From NCBI GenBank assembly GCA_016218105.1, contig JACRET010000021.1, forward strand, positions 1-51,228: 51,228 nucleotides of DNA. The letters are read 5' to 3'. This document shows, in pieces, positions 42,757 to 50,224 of this stretch (within the stretch, counting starts at the first letter, position 1; each line of letters starts with the position of its first letter). The notes beneath the pieces were generated by a model that was not told where the DNA came from, searched no databases, and worked only from the letters and a program-made list of their open reading frames with translations. This DNA is from Deltaproteobacteria bacterium (GTDB lineage: Bacteria; Desulfobacterota; GWC2-55-46). The position numbers and the translations under genes were made by a program.

Positions 42757-43103
42757 TCTAATGGATTAAAAAGAAAAATCAAGAGAGTAGCCTGATTTTT
42801 ACAGGGAGAAAAAAGCAAAAAAAAACCTGACGATGTTGCGCGCTCCGCATCTTGCTGTATACTTAGAAAAACGGTTCTAACTCTCCCTGCCGGTTCCAAC
42901 GCGGAATACTCTGACTCATATTCGTCTAATCCTCTCCATATAAGATAAGCTCTGTCGGATGCTCACCAGGCAAATTCTCAAATCTTTAAAAGGGGGGTGG
43001 GTGATATGAGCACATGAATGTCAAAAAGCGCTGCAACCGTCCCAATACCGGGCAACACACCATGCGGCCGTATCAAAGCACAAAAAAAGAGGAGGTAACA
43101 AAC
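42757..43103. other. Gene-free leader region of the Gly-rich protein gene
   Basis: No convincing gene. The last 115 nt hold an unusually strong purine tract (AGGGGGGTGGG at 42991-43001) followed by a possible three-codon frame ATGAGCACATGA at 43006-43017. A continuous in-frame extension of the next gene runs from ATG 43014. This could be a leader that affects translation of the gene at 43104. The promoter was not identified. Confidence 0.35.
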
Positions 43104-43556
43104 ATGAGGAATTCGATTCTGTACGCTTTTGTACTATCTTTCTTTCTCGGCGTATTTTCAATCAACGCCACGGCGATCGCCAGCGAGGCTGTAGCCGGAG
43201 AGGCGTCAGCCGCCGAGGATATGTCAAAGCAGCAGTCAAAGGCTGTAAAACAGACCCAGCAGGCGATAGACAATTTAAAATCAGCCATTAAGAGTTTCGA
43301 GCAGGCCCAGAAGGCATCCGGCGAAGACGAGCATCTCAGGGAAGCCGTCAATAACGCCAGGGCGGCCCTCGACAGCGCCGAAAAGACAATGGAGCACGCA
43401 AAACTTTCACAGAGCGGCGCGGCAGGGGCAGTCAAAGAGAGAAGGGGCGCGGCTCCCTCAACCCCCAGCGCACCTGAAGGCTGCATGGGCGGCGGCGCCA
43501 CAGGCGGCACATCCGGCGGCATGGGTGGCGGCACGACCGGCGGCGCAGGCAGGTAA
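43104..43556 (+). CDS. Secreted helical protein with Gly/Met-rich tail
   Basis: 150 residues, family not recognised. A signal peptide of about 26 residues (MRNSILYAFVLSFFLGVFSI then NATAIA) is followed by an Ala/Lys/Glu-rich helix (about 40-115, with heptad-like AVKQTQQAIDNLKSAIKSFE). The tail is rich in glycine and threonine, CMGGGATGGTSGGMGGGTTG, with one cysteine. The helical part recalls small metal-binding SmbP-like proteins, but histidines are few, so that link is weak. The ATG at 43104 is chosen for GAGGAGG 8 nt upstream; an in-frame ATG at 43014 would hide the signal peptide. A strong terminator follows, so it is a single-gene unit. Confidence 0.75.
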   Translation: MRNSILYAFVLSFFLGVFSINATAIASEAVAGEASAAEDMSKQQSKAVKQTQQAIDNLKSAIKSFEQAQKASGEDEHLREAVNNARAALDSAEKTMEHAKLSQSGAAGAVKERRGAAPSTPSAPEGCMGGGATGGTSGGMGGGTTGGAGR

Positions 43557-43572
43557 TAGAAAAAACAACTGG

Positions 43573-43608
43573 AAAGGCGGGGGATCTTAAGACCCCGCCT
43601 TTCTTTTT
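43573..43608 (+). terminator. Rho-independent terminator of the Gly-rich protein gene
   Basis: AAAGGCGGGG (43573-43582), loop GATCTTAAGA, CCCCGCCTTT (43593-43602), followed by CTTTTT. Confidence 0.9.
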
Positions 43609-43615
43609 ACTTTTT

Positions 43616-43855
43616 AATAGATTGCTGAACAGTACTTTGTCTGTACGCTGCAGTGACGAGCGACAATGACAACGCAGCAGATGGACTTTTTCAGCGGCCT
43701 GTTAAAACAGAAAAACCTGGAATTTGTTCAGGCTGCTCAAAAAGCTTCAGCTGCAAGGCGTCGAGAAGCGAGGAATGAGGCGTACTTTGTCTGTACGCCG
43801 CAGTGACGAGCGACAATGACAACGAAGCAGATGGACTTTTTCAGCGGCCTGTTAA
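43616..43855. repeat. Tandem pair of CAGG-type repeats (150-bp offset)
   Basis: Bases 43632-43705 and 43782-43855 are direct repeats at an exact 150-bp distance with only a few differences, both ending CTTTTTCAGCGGCCTGTTAA. Between them lies the opposite terminus (TTCAGGCTGCTCAAAAAGCT) of the second element. The right end overlaps the 3' end of selA and supplies its last codons and stop. Confidence 0.85.
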
Positions 43856-45235
43856 CGTTGACGGTACGACAAGCGCGGCGTCTTCTATAGTCCTTAAGTC
43901 CAGCATGAACCTGTCCTTATGGATCCTTCCGAGTATGGCAGGCCTGTTGTTTAAGAAGAGCTTAAATATATCATCCGGCGATTTCTTCCCCGAAGTGATT
44001 GAAACCACCTTTGTCGGCAGGCCGTATTCAGGGAGCGCGCCACCCCCCACCACGGACTCACCGTCCAGAACCTCTATATTAAAATCAGGCCCAAGGGCGT
44101 TTTCAAGAAGAACACTAGCCATAACCGCTTTTTCCTCGATATCGGCCAGGGGCCTCGTCATGTATCTAAGCGACGGCAGCACGTCTTTTAGCTTTTCGTT
44201 ATTCAGATACAGTCTTAAAGTCGCTTCAAGCGCCGATAGGGTCAGCTTATCCGCCCTTAGCGCCCTCTTGAGCGGGTTTTTCCTTATCCTCTCAATAAAC
44301 TCTTTTTTACCGGTTATTATCCCGGCCTGAGGGCCGCCGAGGAGCTTATCCCCGCTGAATGTCACCAAATCCGCGCCGGAGGCGACCCTTTCGCCCACAA
44401 CAGGCTCTTTCGGGAGCCCATAAAGAGAGAGGTCTATAAGAGAGCCGCTGCCGAGGTCTTCCACTACGGGTACGCCGTGCGCCTTTCCGATAGCCGCCAG
44501 CTCTTCAAGCCCCACCTCGGATGTAAAACCTATCACCTTGTAGTTGCTTGTATGCGCCTTGAGGATCAGTGCGGTATCCGGGGTAATGGCCTTTACGTAG
44601 TCCTCCGGGTGGGTTCTGTTTGTGGCGCCGACCTCTTTCAGGATGCAGCCGCTCTTCTTTATTATCTCAGGGAGCCTGAACGAGCCGCCGATCTCTATAA
44701 GCTCTCCCCTTGAGATAATCACCTCTTTTCCCTCGGCAAGGGTATTTAAAGTGATCAATACCGAGGCGGCGTTATTATTGACTACGGCCGCGGCCTCGCA
44801 GTTCGTAAGCCTTTTTAAAAGCCCTTCCACATGGGAGTCCCTCTGTCCCCGCTCCCCTGTCTCAAGATCGAACTCAAGGTTTACGTTCCCTTCGGCCGAA
44901 AGGTTTATCGCCTCGACAGCCTCTTTGCTTAAAACGGCCCTGCCGATATTCGTATGGAGTATCGTTCCAGAGGCGTTGATTATCTTGACAAAAGAGCTGT
45001 TATGGAGTTCCTGAAGCCTCTTAAGCACAAGCCCAGCGAGCGATTCCTTTGATACCTCTGAAATAGCCCGGTTTAAGATCCCCGCCCTCGCCTCCTCAAG
45101 GATAGTCCTTGAAGTATCCGTAACAAGGGCCGCGGAATACCTTTGAGCGGCGTCTTTCAGCGCGCCCATCCTTGCAAGCTCATCGACCGAAGGCAAAGCC
45201 CGGAGCAGCTCTTTTTTCATTCGTAATTTTTCCAT
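43841..45235 (-). CDS. selA: L-seryl-tRNA(Sec) selenium transferase SelA
   Basis: 464 residues, normal length. It has the N-terminal helical tRNA-binding domain (LRALPSVDELA), INASGTILHTNIGRAVLS, the NNNAASVLITLNTLA block, VEDLGSGSLIDLS and the PLP lysine in TFSGDKLLGGPQAG. SelA converts seryl-tRNA(Sec) to selenocysteyl-tRNA(Sec), so the organism makes selenoproteins. selB, selD and selC are not in the window. An in-frame ATG at 45220 is an alternative start; ribosome sites are weak. The last codons (TTA ACA GGC CGC TGA) coincide with a repeat terminus, so the C-terminal LTGR was probably created by the repeat. Confidence 0.95.
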   Translation of the reverse strand: MEKLRMKKELLRALPSVDELARMGALKDAAQRYSAALVTDTSRTILEEARAGILNRAISEVSKESLAGLVLKRLQELHNSSFVKIINASGTILHTNIGRAVLSKEAVEAINLSAEGNVNLEFDLETGERGQRDSHVEGLLKRLTNCEAAAVVNNNAASVLITLNTLAEGKEVIISRGELIEIGGSFRLPEIIKKSGCILKEVGATNRTHPEDYVKAITPDTALILKAHTSNYKVIGFTSEVGLEELAAIGKAHGVPVVEDLGSGSLIDLSLYGLPKEPVVGERVASGADLVTFSGDKLLGGPQAGIITGKKEFIERIRKNPLKRALRADKLTLSALEATLRLYLNNEKLKDVLPSLRYMTRPLADIEEKAVMASVLLENALGPDFNIEVLDGESVVGGGALPEYGLPTKVVSITSGKKSPDDIFKLFLNNRPAILGRIHKDRFMLDLRTIEDAALVVPSTLTGR

Positions 45236-45243
45236 TTTCTTTA

Positions 45244-45295
45244 ATGACGAGCAACGAAGAGAACGCAGAGATGGACATGTTCACAGCCAGCTAAT
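45244..45295. repeat. Degenerate CAGG-type repeat fragment
   Basis: TAATGACGAGCAACGAAGAG and ATGGACATGTTCACAGCCAG parallel the repeat half seen at 43801-43852, with many changes. It lies between selA and the lipoprotein gene. Confidence 0.55.
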
Positions 45296-45374
45296 ATTAC
45301 ATCAGGGGGGGCCGCATGGTCAAGGCGTTTAAAAGATATTTACATAACGATATTTTGCATAGTATATTAATAAA

Positions 45375-45602
45375 ATGCGGTCAAATAAAGCTCTTATTCT
45401 CTTCGTCATCCTTTTACTTCCGGGACTGGCGTCATGCAGGGACAATGTCCAAAAAAAAGAGCAGGCCCCTTCGACGGGCGAGGTCATTAAAAAGTACACT
45501 GATACGCTTACGGCTGCGCCGGTCCAGGCAAAGGACGCAGCCAATGCCGCCGGAGACAGGGCAGCGCAGGAAGAAAAGGCGATAAAGGAGCTTGAGAACT
45601 GA
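45375..45602 (+). CDS. Small putative lipoprotein
   Basis: 75 residues. The N-terminus MRSNKALILFVILLLPGLASC is a lipoprotein signal with lipobox LASC; the mature protein would be about 55 residues, charged and alanine-rich (KDAANAAGDRAAQEEKAIKELEN), probably helical. No ribosome site is obvious. Another frame on the same strand from 45316 has a better ribosome site but codes an implausible arginine-rich protein. Family not recognised. mobB begins 72 nt downstream. Confidence 0.6.
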   Translation: MRSNKALILFVILLLPGLASCRDNVQKKEQAPSTGEVIKKYTDTLTAAPVQAKDAANAAGDRAAQEEKAIKELEN

Positions 45603-45674
45603 AAGGCTTCCTGCGGGACTTGAAAGATCGTGAAATCCTTAAAGCTTCAATATTAACATCAAAGGCAGACATAA

Positions 45675-46322
45675 ATGGTACCGGTAATATCATTCGTCGG
45701 AAAATCCGGCAGCGGCAAGACCACTTTCCTTGAAAAGGTCGTAAAAGAGCTTACGGGGAGGGGGTACAGCGTAGGCGTTATCAAACACGATGCCCACGGG
45801 TTCGAGATAGACCACGAAGGCAAGGACTCTTACAGGCACAAACACGCCGGGGCAACGGTCGTGGCCCTGTCATCCCCTGAAAAACTCGCGGTAATAAAGG
45901 ATGTGGAAAAGGAATGGGGGCCGGAGAGGATAATCTCAGCCTATCTTTCCGACGTCGATCTGGTAATAACCGAGGGTTTTAAAAAGGCCCGTTTTCCAAA
46001 GATCGAGGTCGTCAGGAAGGCGCACTCGAAAAAACCCGTTTGCGGGAAGGACAAGACCCTCCGTGCCTATGTGACAGACCTTGACCTCGAGGGTAAGCCG
46101 CTCTTTGGCCTGAAAGACTACGGGAAAGTAGCCTCTTTTATAGAAAAAGAGATCGTCGGAAAGCACGCTCGAACAGAGATATCCCTTATCGTAAACGGCG
46201 AAGCGGTCTCGCTCAAGCCGTTCATCTCCAACCTCCTCAAGGACGGCGTCACGGGGATGATAAAGAGCCTGAAGGGCTGCGAAGGCGCAAAGAATATCGA
46301 GCTTAGGATCAAGGGGAGGTAG
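45675..46322 (+). CDS. mobB: Molybdopterin-guanine dinucleotide biosynthesis protein MobB with C-terminal extension
   Basis: 215 residues. The P-loop GKSGSGKTTFLEKVV is at 9-23, followed by GVIKHDAHGFEIDHEGKDSY and the DLVITEGFKKARFPKIEVVR block. These make a complete MobB GTP-binding protein of about 160 residues. The remaining residues (about 160-215: ARTEISLIVNGEAVSLKPFI and KGCEGAKNIELRIKG) form an extra small domain seen in some anaerobes. MobB helps MobA attach GMP to molybdopterin. mobA follows 18 nt later. Confidence 0.92.
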   Translation: MVPVISFVGKSGSGKTTFLEKVVKELTGRGYSVGVIKHDAHGFEIDHEGKDSYRHKHAGATVVALSSPEKLAVIKDVEKEWGPERIISAYLSDVDLVITEGFKKARFPKIEVVRKAHSKKPVCGKDKTLRAYVTDLDLEGKPLFGLKDYGKVASFIEKEIVGKHARTEISLIVNGEAVSLKPFISNLLKDGVTGMIKSLKGCEGAKNIELRIKGR

Positions 46323-46340
46323 CCTCGTCTCCGCCAACTT

Positions 46341-46943
46341 ATGAAAAAGGCCCTTTCAAATGATATGACCGCCTCGATACTCGCCGGCGGCTTGAGCAGG
46401 CGGATGGGCACCAACAAGGCCCTTATAGAGATAAATGGCGAGACTATCATAGGGCGGGCCGTAAACCTCCTTAAAATGGAGTTTAACGAGGTAAATATCA
46501 TAGCTAACGACCCGCTCGCCTATGAGAGCCTCTCCGTCAGGGTGTACGCCGATATAATCAAGGGGGCCGGTTCCCTCGGAGGCATCTATACCGCCCTCTT
46601 TCACGCAAGATCCGATTATGTCTTCGTTGTTGCCTGCGACATGCCCTTCCTCAGCGTCCCTGTCATTAAAAAAATGATCAAAGCCCTGGATAATTCGGAC
46701 GCGATCGTCCCTTTCATAGGAGGGAGGCGCCATCCGCTCCATGCCGTCTACTCTAAAAGGTGCATGAAGACGATCGCCGCTATGATAGAGGACGGGAATT
46801 TGAGGATAAACTCTCTTTTAGAGAAGATAAGGACAAAAGACCTTTCGGAAGAGGTCTTTAAGGGGTTGCCGGTATCCCTTTCGGTAGAGAACGTAAACAC
46901 AAAGGAAGAGCTTACTAAAATAACGGAAAATGAAAAGACCTGA
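46341..46943 (+). CDS. mobA: Molybdenum cofactor guanylyltransferase MobA
   Basis: 200 residues, nucleotidyltransferase fold: ASILAGGLSRRMGTNKALIE (GTP and metal loop), the GSLGGIYTAL segment, VACDMPFLS (metal aspartate) and RRHPLHAVY. It transfers GMP to molybdopterin to give the MGD form used by formate dehydrogenases and related enzymes. Its 3' end overlaps mazG by 14 nt. Confidence 0.93.
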   Translation: MKKALSNDMTASILAGGLSRRMGTNKALIEINGETIIGRAVNLLKMEFNEVNIIANDPLAYESLSVRVYADIIKGAGSLGGIYTALFHARSDYVFVVACDMPFLSVPVIKKMIKALDNSDAIVPFIGGRRHPLHAVYSKRCMKTIAAMIEDGNLRINSLLEKIRTKDLSEEVFKGLPVSLSVENVNTKEELTKITENEKT

Positions 46944-47718
46944 ACTGGAAAAACTAGTCAGCCTCATGGAGAGGCTTAGAGGCCCGGGCGGCTGCCCCTG
47001 GGACAGGGAGCAGACGCTTGCCTCGCTCGTCCCTTTCATCATAGAAGAGGCCTATGAGGTAGTAGCTGCCATAGACTCCAAAGAGCCTGAGAATTTAAAA
47101 GAGGAGCTTGGGGATCTGCTCTTTCAGATAATCTTCGCCTCCCAGATTACGAAAGAGTATCAAGGTTTTGATATAACCTCCGTAATAGATTCATCTTTTG
47201 AAAAGATGGTCAGGAGGCACCCGCATGTATTCGGGGATACAAAGGCAGAGACCTCCGAAGAGGTTTTGAAGCGCTGGGCTGAGATAAAAAAAGAAGAGAA
47301 AAAGGCCGCGAAAAAGGAAGAAGGCTATCTGGGGGGGATACCCGAGGTACTTCCCGCGCTCCTGAGGGCGCACAAGGTGAGCCAGAAGGCCGCGAAGGCC
47401 GGTTTCGACTGGAAGGATATAGACGAGGTCTTCCTCAAGCTTTCGGAAGAGATAGAGGAATTCAGGACAGCGGTCAAGGAAGCAAATCCTTCGGGTATGG
47501 AAGAAGAGCTTGGAGATATCCTCTTTACGCTCGTTAATGTGGGCAGGTTTATCGAGGTAAACCCTGAGGATGCCCTCCGTAAGACCATAGGAAAATTCAT
47601 AACACGCTTCCATTATCTGGAGAAGGTCATAACCGAAAGAGGCGATGATATTTCAGCGACACCGATAGATGAGATGGAGCGACTTTGGCAGGAAGCAAAG
47701 GTGAAAGAAAAAAAGTAA
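46930..47718 (+). CDS. mazG: Nucleoside triphosphate pyrophosphohydrolase MazG
   Basis: 262 residues with tandem MazG domains: GGCPWDREQTLASL, EEAYEVVAAID with EELGDLLFQ in the first, and EEIEEFRTAV with EEELGDILFTLVN in the second. It hydrolyses non-canonical or excess NTPs. It overlaps the end of mobA by 14 nt; that coupling is likely positional rather than functional. A short hairpin at 47728-47742 follows, without a U tract. Confidence 0.95.
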   Translation: MKRPELEKLVSLMERLRGPGGCPWDREQTLASLVPFIIEEAYEVVAAIDSKEPENLKEELGDLLFQIIFASQITKEYQGFDITSVIDSSFEKMVRRHPHVFGDTKAETSEEVLKRWAEIKKEEKKAAKKEEGYLGGIPEVLPALLRAHKVSQKAAKAGFDWKDIDEVFLKLSEEIEEFRTAVKEANPSGMEEELGDILFTLVNVGRFIEVNPEDALRKTIGKFITRFHYLEKVITERGDDISATPIDEMERLWQEAKVKEKK

Positions 47719-47753
47719 AGAAACCAGCATCTTGTAGAGATGTCCCCAAACGC

Positions 47754-47762
47754 TGTGGATAA
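47754..47762 (+). other. Single DnaA-box-like nonamer
   Basis: TGTGGATAA, the complement of the consensus DnaA box TTATCCACA, lies in the 187-bp gap between the convergent mazG and murJ genes. Only one is present, so it is not evidence of an origin. Confidence 0.4.
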
Positions 47763-47905
47763 CTTGTTGAAAACCTGCCAGATGCAAAAAATACTTTTAC
47801 CGCAGACAAAGGCCTTCCGTAAGTTGCTTAATTTTTAATCACCGAATTTGCATTTAAATTCAAACAGTTACGCTATTTGCGGCCTCTTTTCATTTGGGCT
47901 GTTTT

Positions 47906-49462
47906 TCAACCCCTTTTCTTAATAAAGTCCTTTAAAAACATGATTTCAGGCACCTTCATCACTCTGGCGAGGATTACGTAGACCGCGACGCCAACGACCA
48001 GACATACCGATAACAACACAGTCTTGACCGGCATTGCCATCGCTTCGAAACCCGACTTGAATATAATCAAGTAGATTATAACCCCCATTATCAAAGATGC
48101 AACCCCGGACTTAAAGGCGGATTTAAATATGGCCCTTCCGTCGAACCTTCCGAACCTCTTCTTTAAGACTAAAAGCAGGATTATCGTATTTACTATCGAA
48201 GAAAGCGAAGTAGCCAGCGCCAGCCCCCCGTGTCCCAGAGGTTCGACCAGCAGAAAGCAGAATATGACATTCGCTATGAATGATATGAACGCTATCCATA
48301 CGGGCGTAACTGTGTCTTTTGATGAATAAAACACGGACGAAAGTATCCTTGAGATGGATACCGGCACAAGGCCTATGGCGTAGTAATAAAGGGCGATGGC
48401 TGTCCCTTCGGAGGCGGCCCCTCCGAACTCGCCTCTCCTGAAGAGTATGTCTATTATCGGGAAGCTCAGCACAAAAAGCCCGATGGTAGCCGGAATGGTA
48501 ACGAAGTTTACGATCCTCAACGCGAAAGAGAGGGAACCCCTGAACCCGTCCCAGTCCTTCTTGGCCACATGCTCGGACAGGCTCGGCAGCACCGCCGTGG
48601 AAACGGCCACTCCGAATACGCCCAGCGGAAGCTCCATCAGCCTTCCGGCATAGTAAAGGTAAGAGACGCTCCCCTCGGCAAGCCTGGATGAGAACCACAG
48701 GGTAACCATGATATTAAGCTGGTACACCCCTACCCCAAAGGCGGCTGGCGCCATCAGGGCGAATATCTTTTTTATAGCCGGGTCTTTGAAGTTGAAGAGC
48801 GGCCTGGGCATCATGCCGAATTTCCGCATATACGGCAACTGGACAAGGAACTGAAGCACACCGCCGAGGAGCACGCCTATAGCCAGGGCAAAAACCGGGG
48901 TATCAAGGAACGGGGCGAGCGCGAATACGCAGAGTATGATGGCAAGGTTAAAAAAGACCGGCGAGAGCGCCGGGGCTGTGAAATGCCTGTAGGAATTCAA
49001 GACCCCCATCGCTATGGCCATAAGGCCGATAAAGACCATATAGGGGAACATCAATCTTGTTAATTCTATGGTTAGCCCGAACTTAAGCGGGTCGGAGGCG
49101 AACCCCGGGGACATTACCCAGACGATCTCTTTCGAGAATATGATCCCCAGGACAGCCAGCCCGGTTAGAATGATAGCGAAGATGGTAAATACGCTTGATA
49201 CAAGGTTCCTTGTATCCTCCTTCGAGCGCTTCGACATCTCTTCCGTGAAGATCGGGATGAAACTGGAAGTAAGCGCCCCCTCGCCCACGAGCCTCCTCAG
49301 CAGGTTCGATATCCTGAAGGCCATAAAAAAGGCGTCGGAATATAAACCCGCCCCGAATACGTACGCGACTGCGGCATCCCTTATGTAGCCGAGGATCCTG
49401 CTTAAGACCGTAGCTGAACCTACAATGGAAGCGGCGCCGGTGATCTTTTTTTCGTGAGACAC
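47906..49462 (-). CDS. murJ: Lipid II flippase MurJ
   Basis: 518 residues and about 14 membrane helices. Family motifs are TVLSRILGYIRDAAVAYVFG, SDAFFMAFRISNLLRRLVGEGALTSSFIP as successive blocks, a PALSPVFFN segment and SFPIIDILFRRGEFG. It flips lipid II across the inner membrane for peptidoglycan synthesis. The start is taken as GTG at 49462 (after AGGAGG); an in-frame TTG at 49474 would overlap the ribosome site. It is divergent from rpsT. Confidence 0.95.
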   Translation of the reverse strand: MSHEKKITGAASIVGSATVLSRILGYIRDAAVAYVFGAGLYSDAFFMAFRISNLLRRLVGEGALTSSFIPIFTEEMSKRSKEDTRNLVSSVFTIFAIILTGLAVLGIIFSKEIVWVMSPGFASDPLKFGLTIELTRLMFPYMVFIGLMAIAMGVLNSYRHFTAPALSPVFFNLAIILCVFALAPFLDTPVFALAIGVLLGGVLQFLVQLPYMRKFGMMPRPLFNFKDPAIKKIFALMAPAAFGVGVYQLNIMVTLWFSSRLAEGSVSYLYYAGRLMELPLGVFGVAVSTAVLPSLSEHVAKKDWDGFRGSLSFALRIVNFVTIPATIGLFVLSFPIIDILFRRGEFGGAASEGTAIALYYYAIGLVPVSISRILSSVFYSSKDTVTPVWIAFISFIANVIFCFLLVEPLGHGGLALATSLSSIVNTIILLLVLKKRFGRFDGRAIFKSAFKSGVASLIMGVIIYLIIFKSGFEAMAMPVKTVLLSVCLVVGVAVYVILARVMKVPEIMFLKDFIKKRG

Positions 49463-49491
49463 AGCCCTCCTCAAATCTCAGGCTAAATTAC

Positions 49492-49520
49492 TTGACAAAA
49501 GTGGCGAAAAAGAATATTAT
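49492..49520 (+). promoter_or_regulatory. Sigma-70 promoter of rpsT
   Basis: TTGACA at 49492-49497, 17-nt spacer, TATTAT at 49515-49520. The predicted transcript has a leader of about 150 nt before the UUG start. Confidence 0.75.
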
Positions 49521-49680
49521 CTCTTTTTAATTCCAACAGCTTGCCGCCCTGATCAGCTGTTAAGACCGAAGGGCCGGCTTAAAGAAAAAGATTAACATAC
49601 TTTAAAATTCAAAAGGTAGCAGAAAATAAAGATTAAAGCCATGCCATAGGCGGCTTTAAGAAAAGACGGAGGACAAAAGG

Positions 49681-49950
49681 TTGGCAAATCACAAGTCAGC
49701 GATCAAAAGGCACAAGCAAAGCGAAAAGAGAAGGCTCAGTAACGCATCAACCAAATCAACGTTAAGGTCAGCCGTAAAGAAGGTCACTGAGGCTGTCAGC
49801 GCAGGCAATGCGGCGGACGCGGCAACCCGCCTTAAGGAAGCCACTTCCCTTCTCGACGGCGCCGTATCCAAAAAAGTGCTCCACAGGAATAACGCCTCAA
49901 GGAAAGTAGCCCGTCTCACAAAGGCCGTAAATTCCGCGAAGGCGAAGTAA
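49681..49950 (+). CDS. rpsT: 30S ribosomal protein bS20
   Basis: 89 residues, standard. ANHKSAIKRHKQSEKRRLSN at the N-terminus and a basic helical body rich in Lys, Ala and Ser are typical. The start codon is TTG (UUG), with GGAGG 8 nt upstream; no ATG is available in frame. E. coli rpsT also uses UUG, where it takes part in autogenous translational control. A strong terminator lies 75 nt downstream. Confidence 0.97.
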   Translation: MANHKSAIKRHKQSEKRRLSNASTKSTLRSAVKKVTEAVSAGNAADAATRLKEATSLLDGAVSKKVLHRNNASRKVARLTKAVNSAKAK

Positions 49951-50023
49951 TCGACGGAATCTCTGCTATAGTTACAGCGTAACTGTTTACCAGGGGCTGC
50001 AAGCCTATTACATAGCTAATACC

Positions 50024-50059
50024 CAAAAAAACCTCTCAACATGCTGAGAGGTTTTTTTT
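50024..50059. terminator. Bidirectional Rho-independent terminator after rpsT
   Basis: AACCTCTCA (50030-50038), loop ACATGC, TGAGAGGTT (50045-50053). It is preceded by a run of As and followed by a run of Ts, so it can act on both strands, serving rpsT and possibly transcripts from the right. Confidence 0.9.
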
Positions 50060-50079
50060 TGGTTTTTTATTCTCCCTTA

Positions 50080-50224
50080 AGGAAGCTCCGATTAATCCTC
50101 GTTTCTGCTGTCTTTGCGAGGAGCGAAGCGACGAAGCAATCTAGTATTTAAACCCCCTCACCCAGCCTCTCCCCACAAGGGGAGAGGGGCTTCTTCTGCT
50201 CCCGGCCCGTTCGGGGAACGGGCC
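50080..50224. repeat. Composite intergenic repeat (A, B, C)
   Basis: AAGGAAGCTCCGATTAATCC and module A (TGTCTTTGCGAGGAGCGAAG, then CGACGAAGCAATCT) are followed by module B (CCCCCTCACCCAGCCTCTCC, then CACAAGGGGAGAGGGGC) and module C (GGCCCGTTC, GGG, GAACGGGCC). The C module ends at the stop codon of the restriction-modification gene. Confidence 0.82.

Noticed and set aside
43616..43855. Possible CRISPR array
   Set aside because: There are only two copies, at 150-bp spacing, with the same sequence scattered elsewhere in intergenic regions; no regular short repeats or cas genes occur in the window.
43841..45235. Selenoprotein genes with in-frame UGA near selA
   Set aside because: I looked for frames interrupted by TGA with continuing homology in this window and saw none, so no selenoprotein is reported.
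45316..45585. Plus-strand frame of 89 codons with a strong ribosome site overlapping the lipoprotein gene
   Set aside because: The C-terminal half is an arginine/serine-rich shadow of the lipoprotein frame. The lipobox-bearing frame at 45375 is more protein-like, although its ribosome site is weaker.
47754..47762. Possible replication origin at a DnaA-box match
   Set aside because: A single nonamer between convergent genes, with no box cluster, AT-rich unwinding region, dnaA or dnaN nearby.
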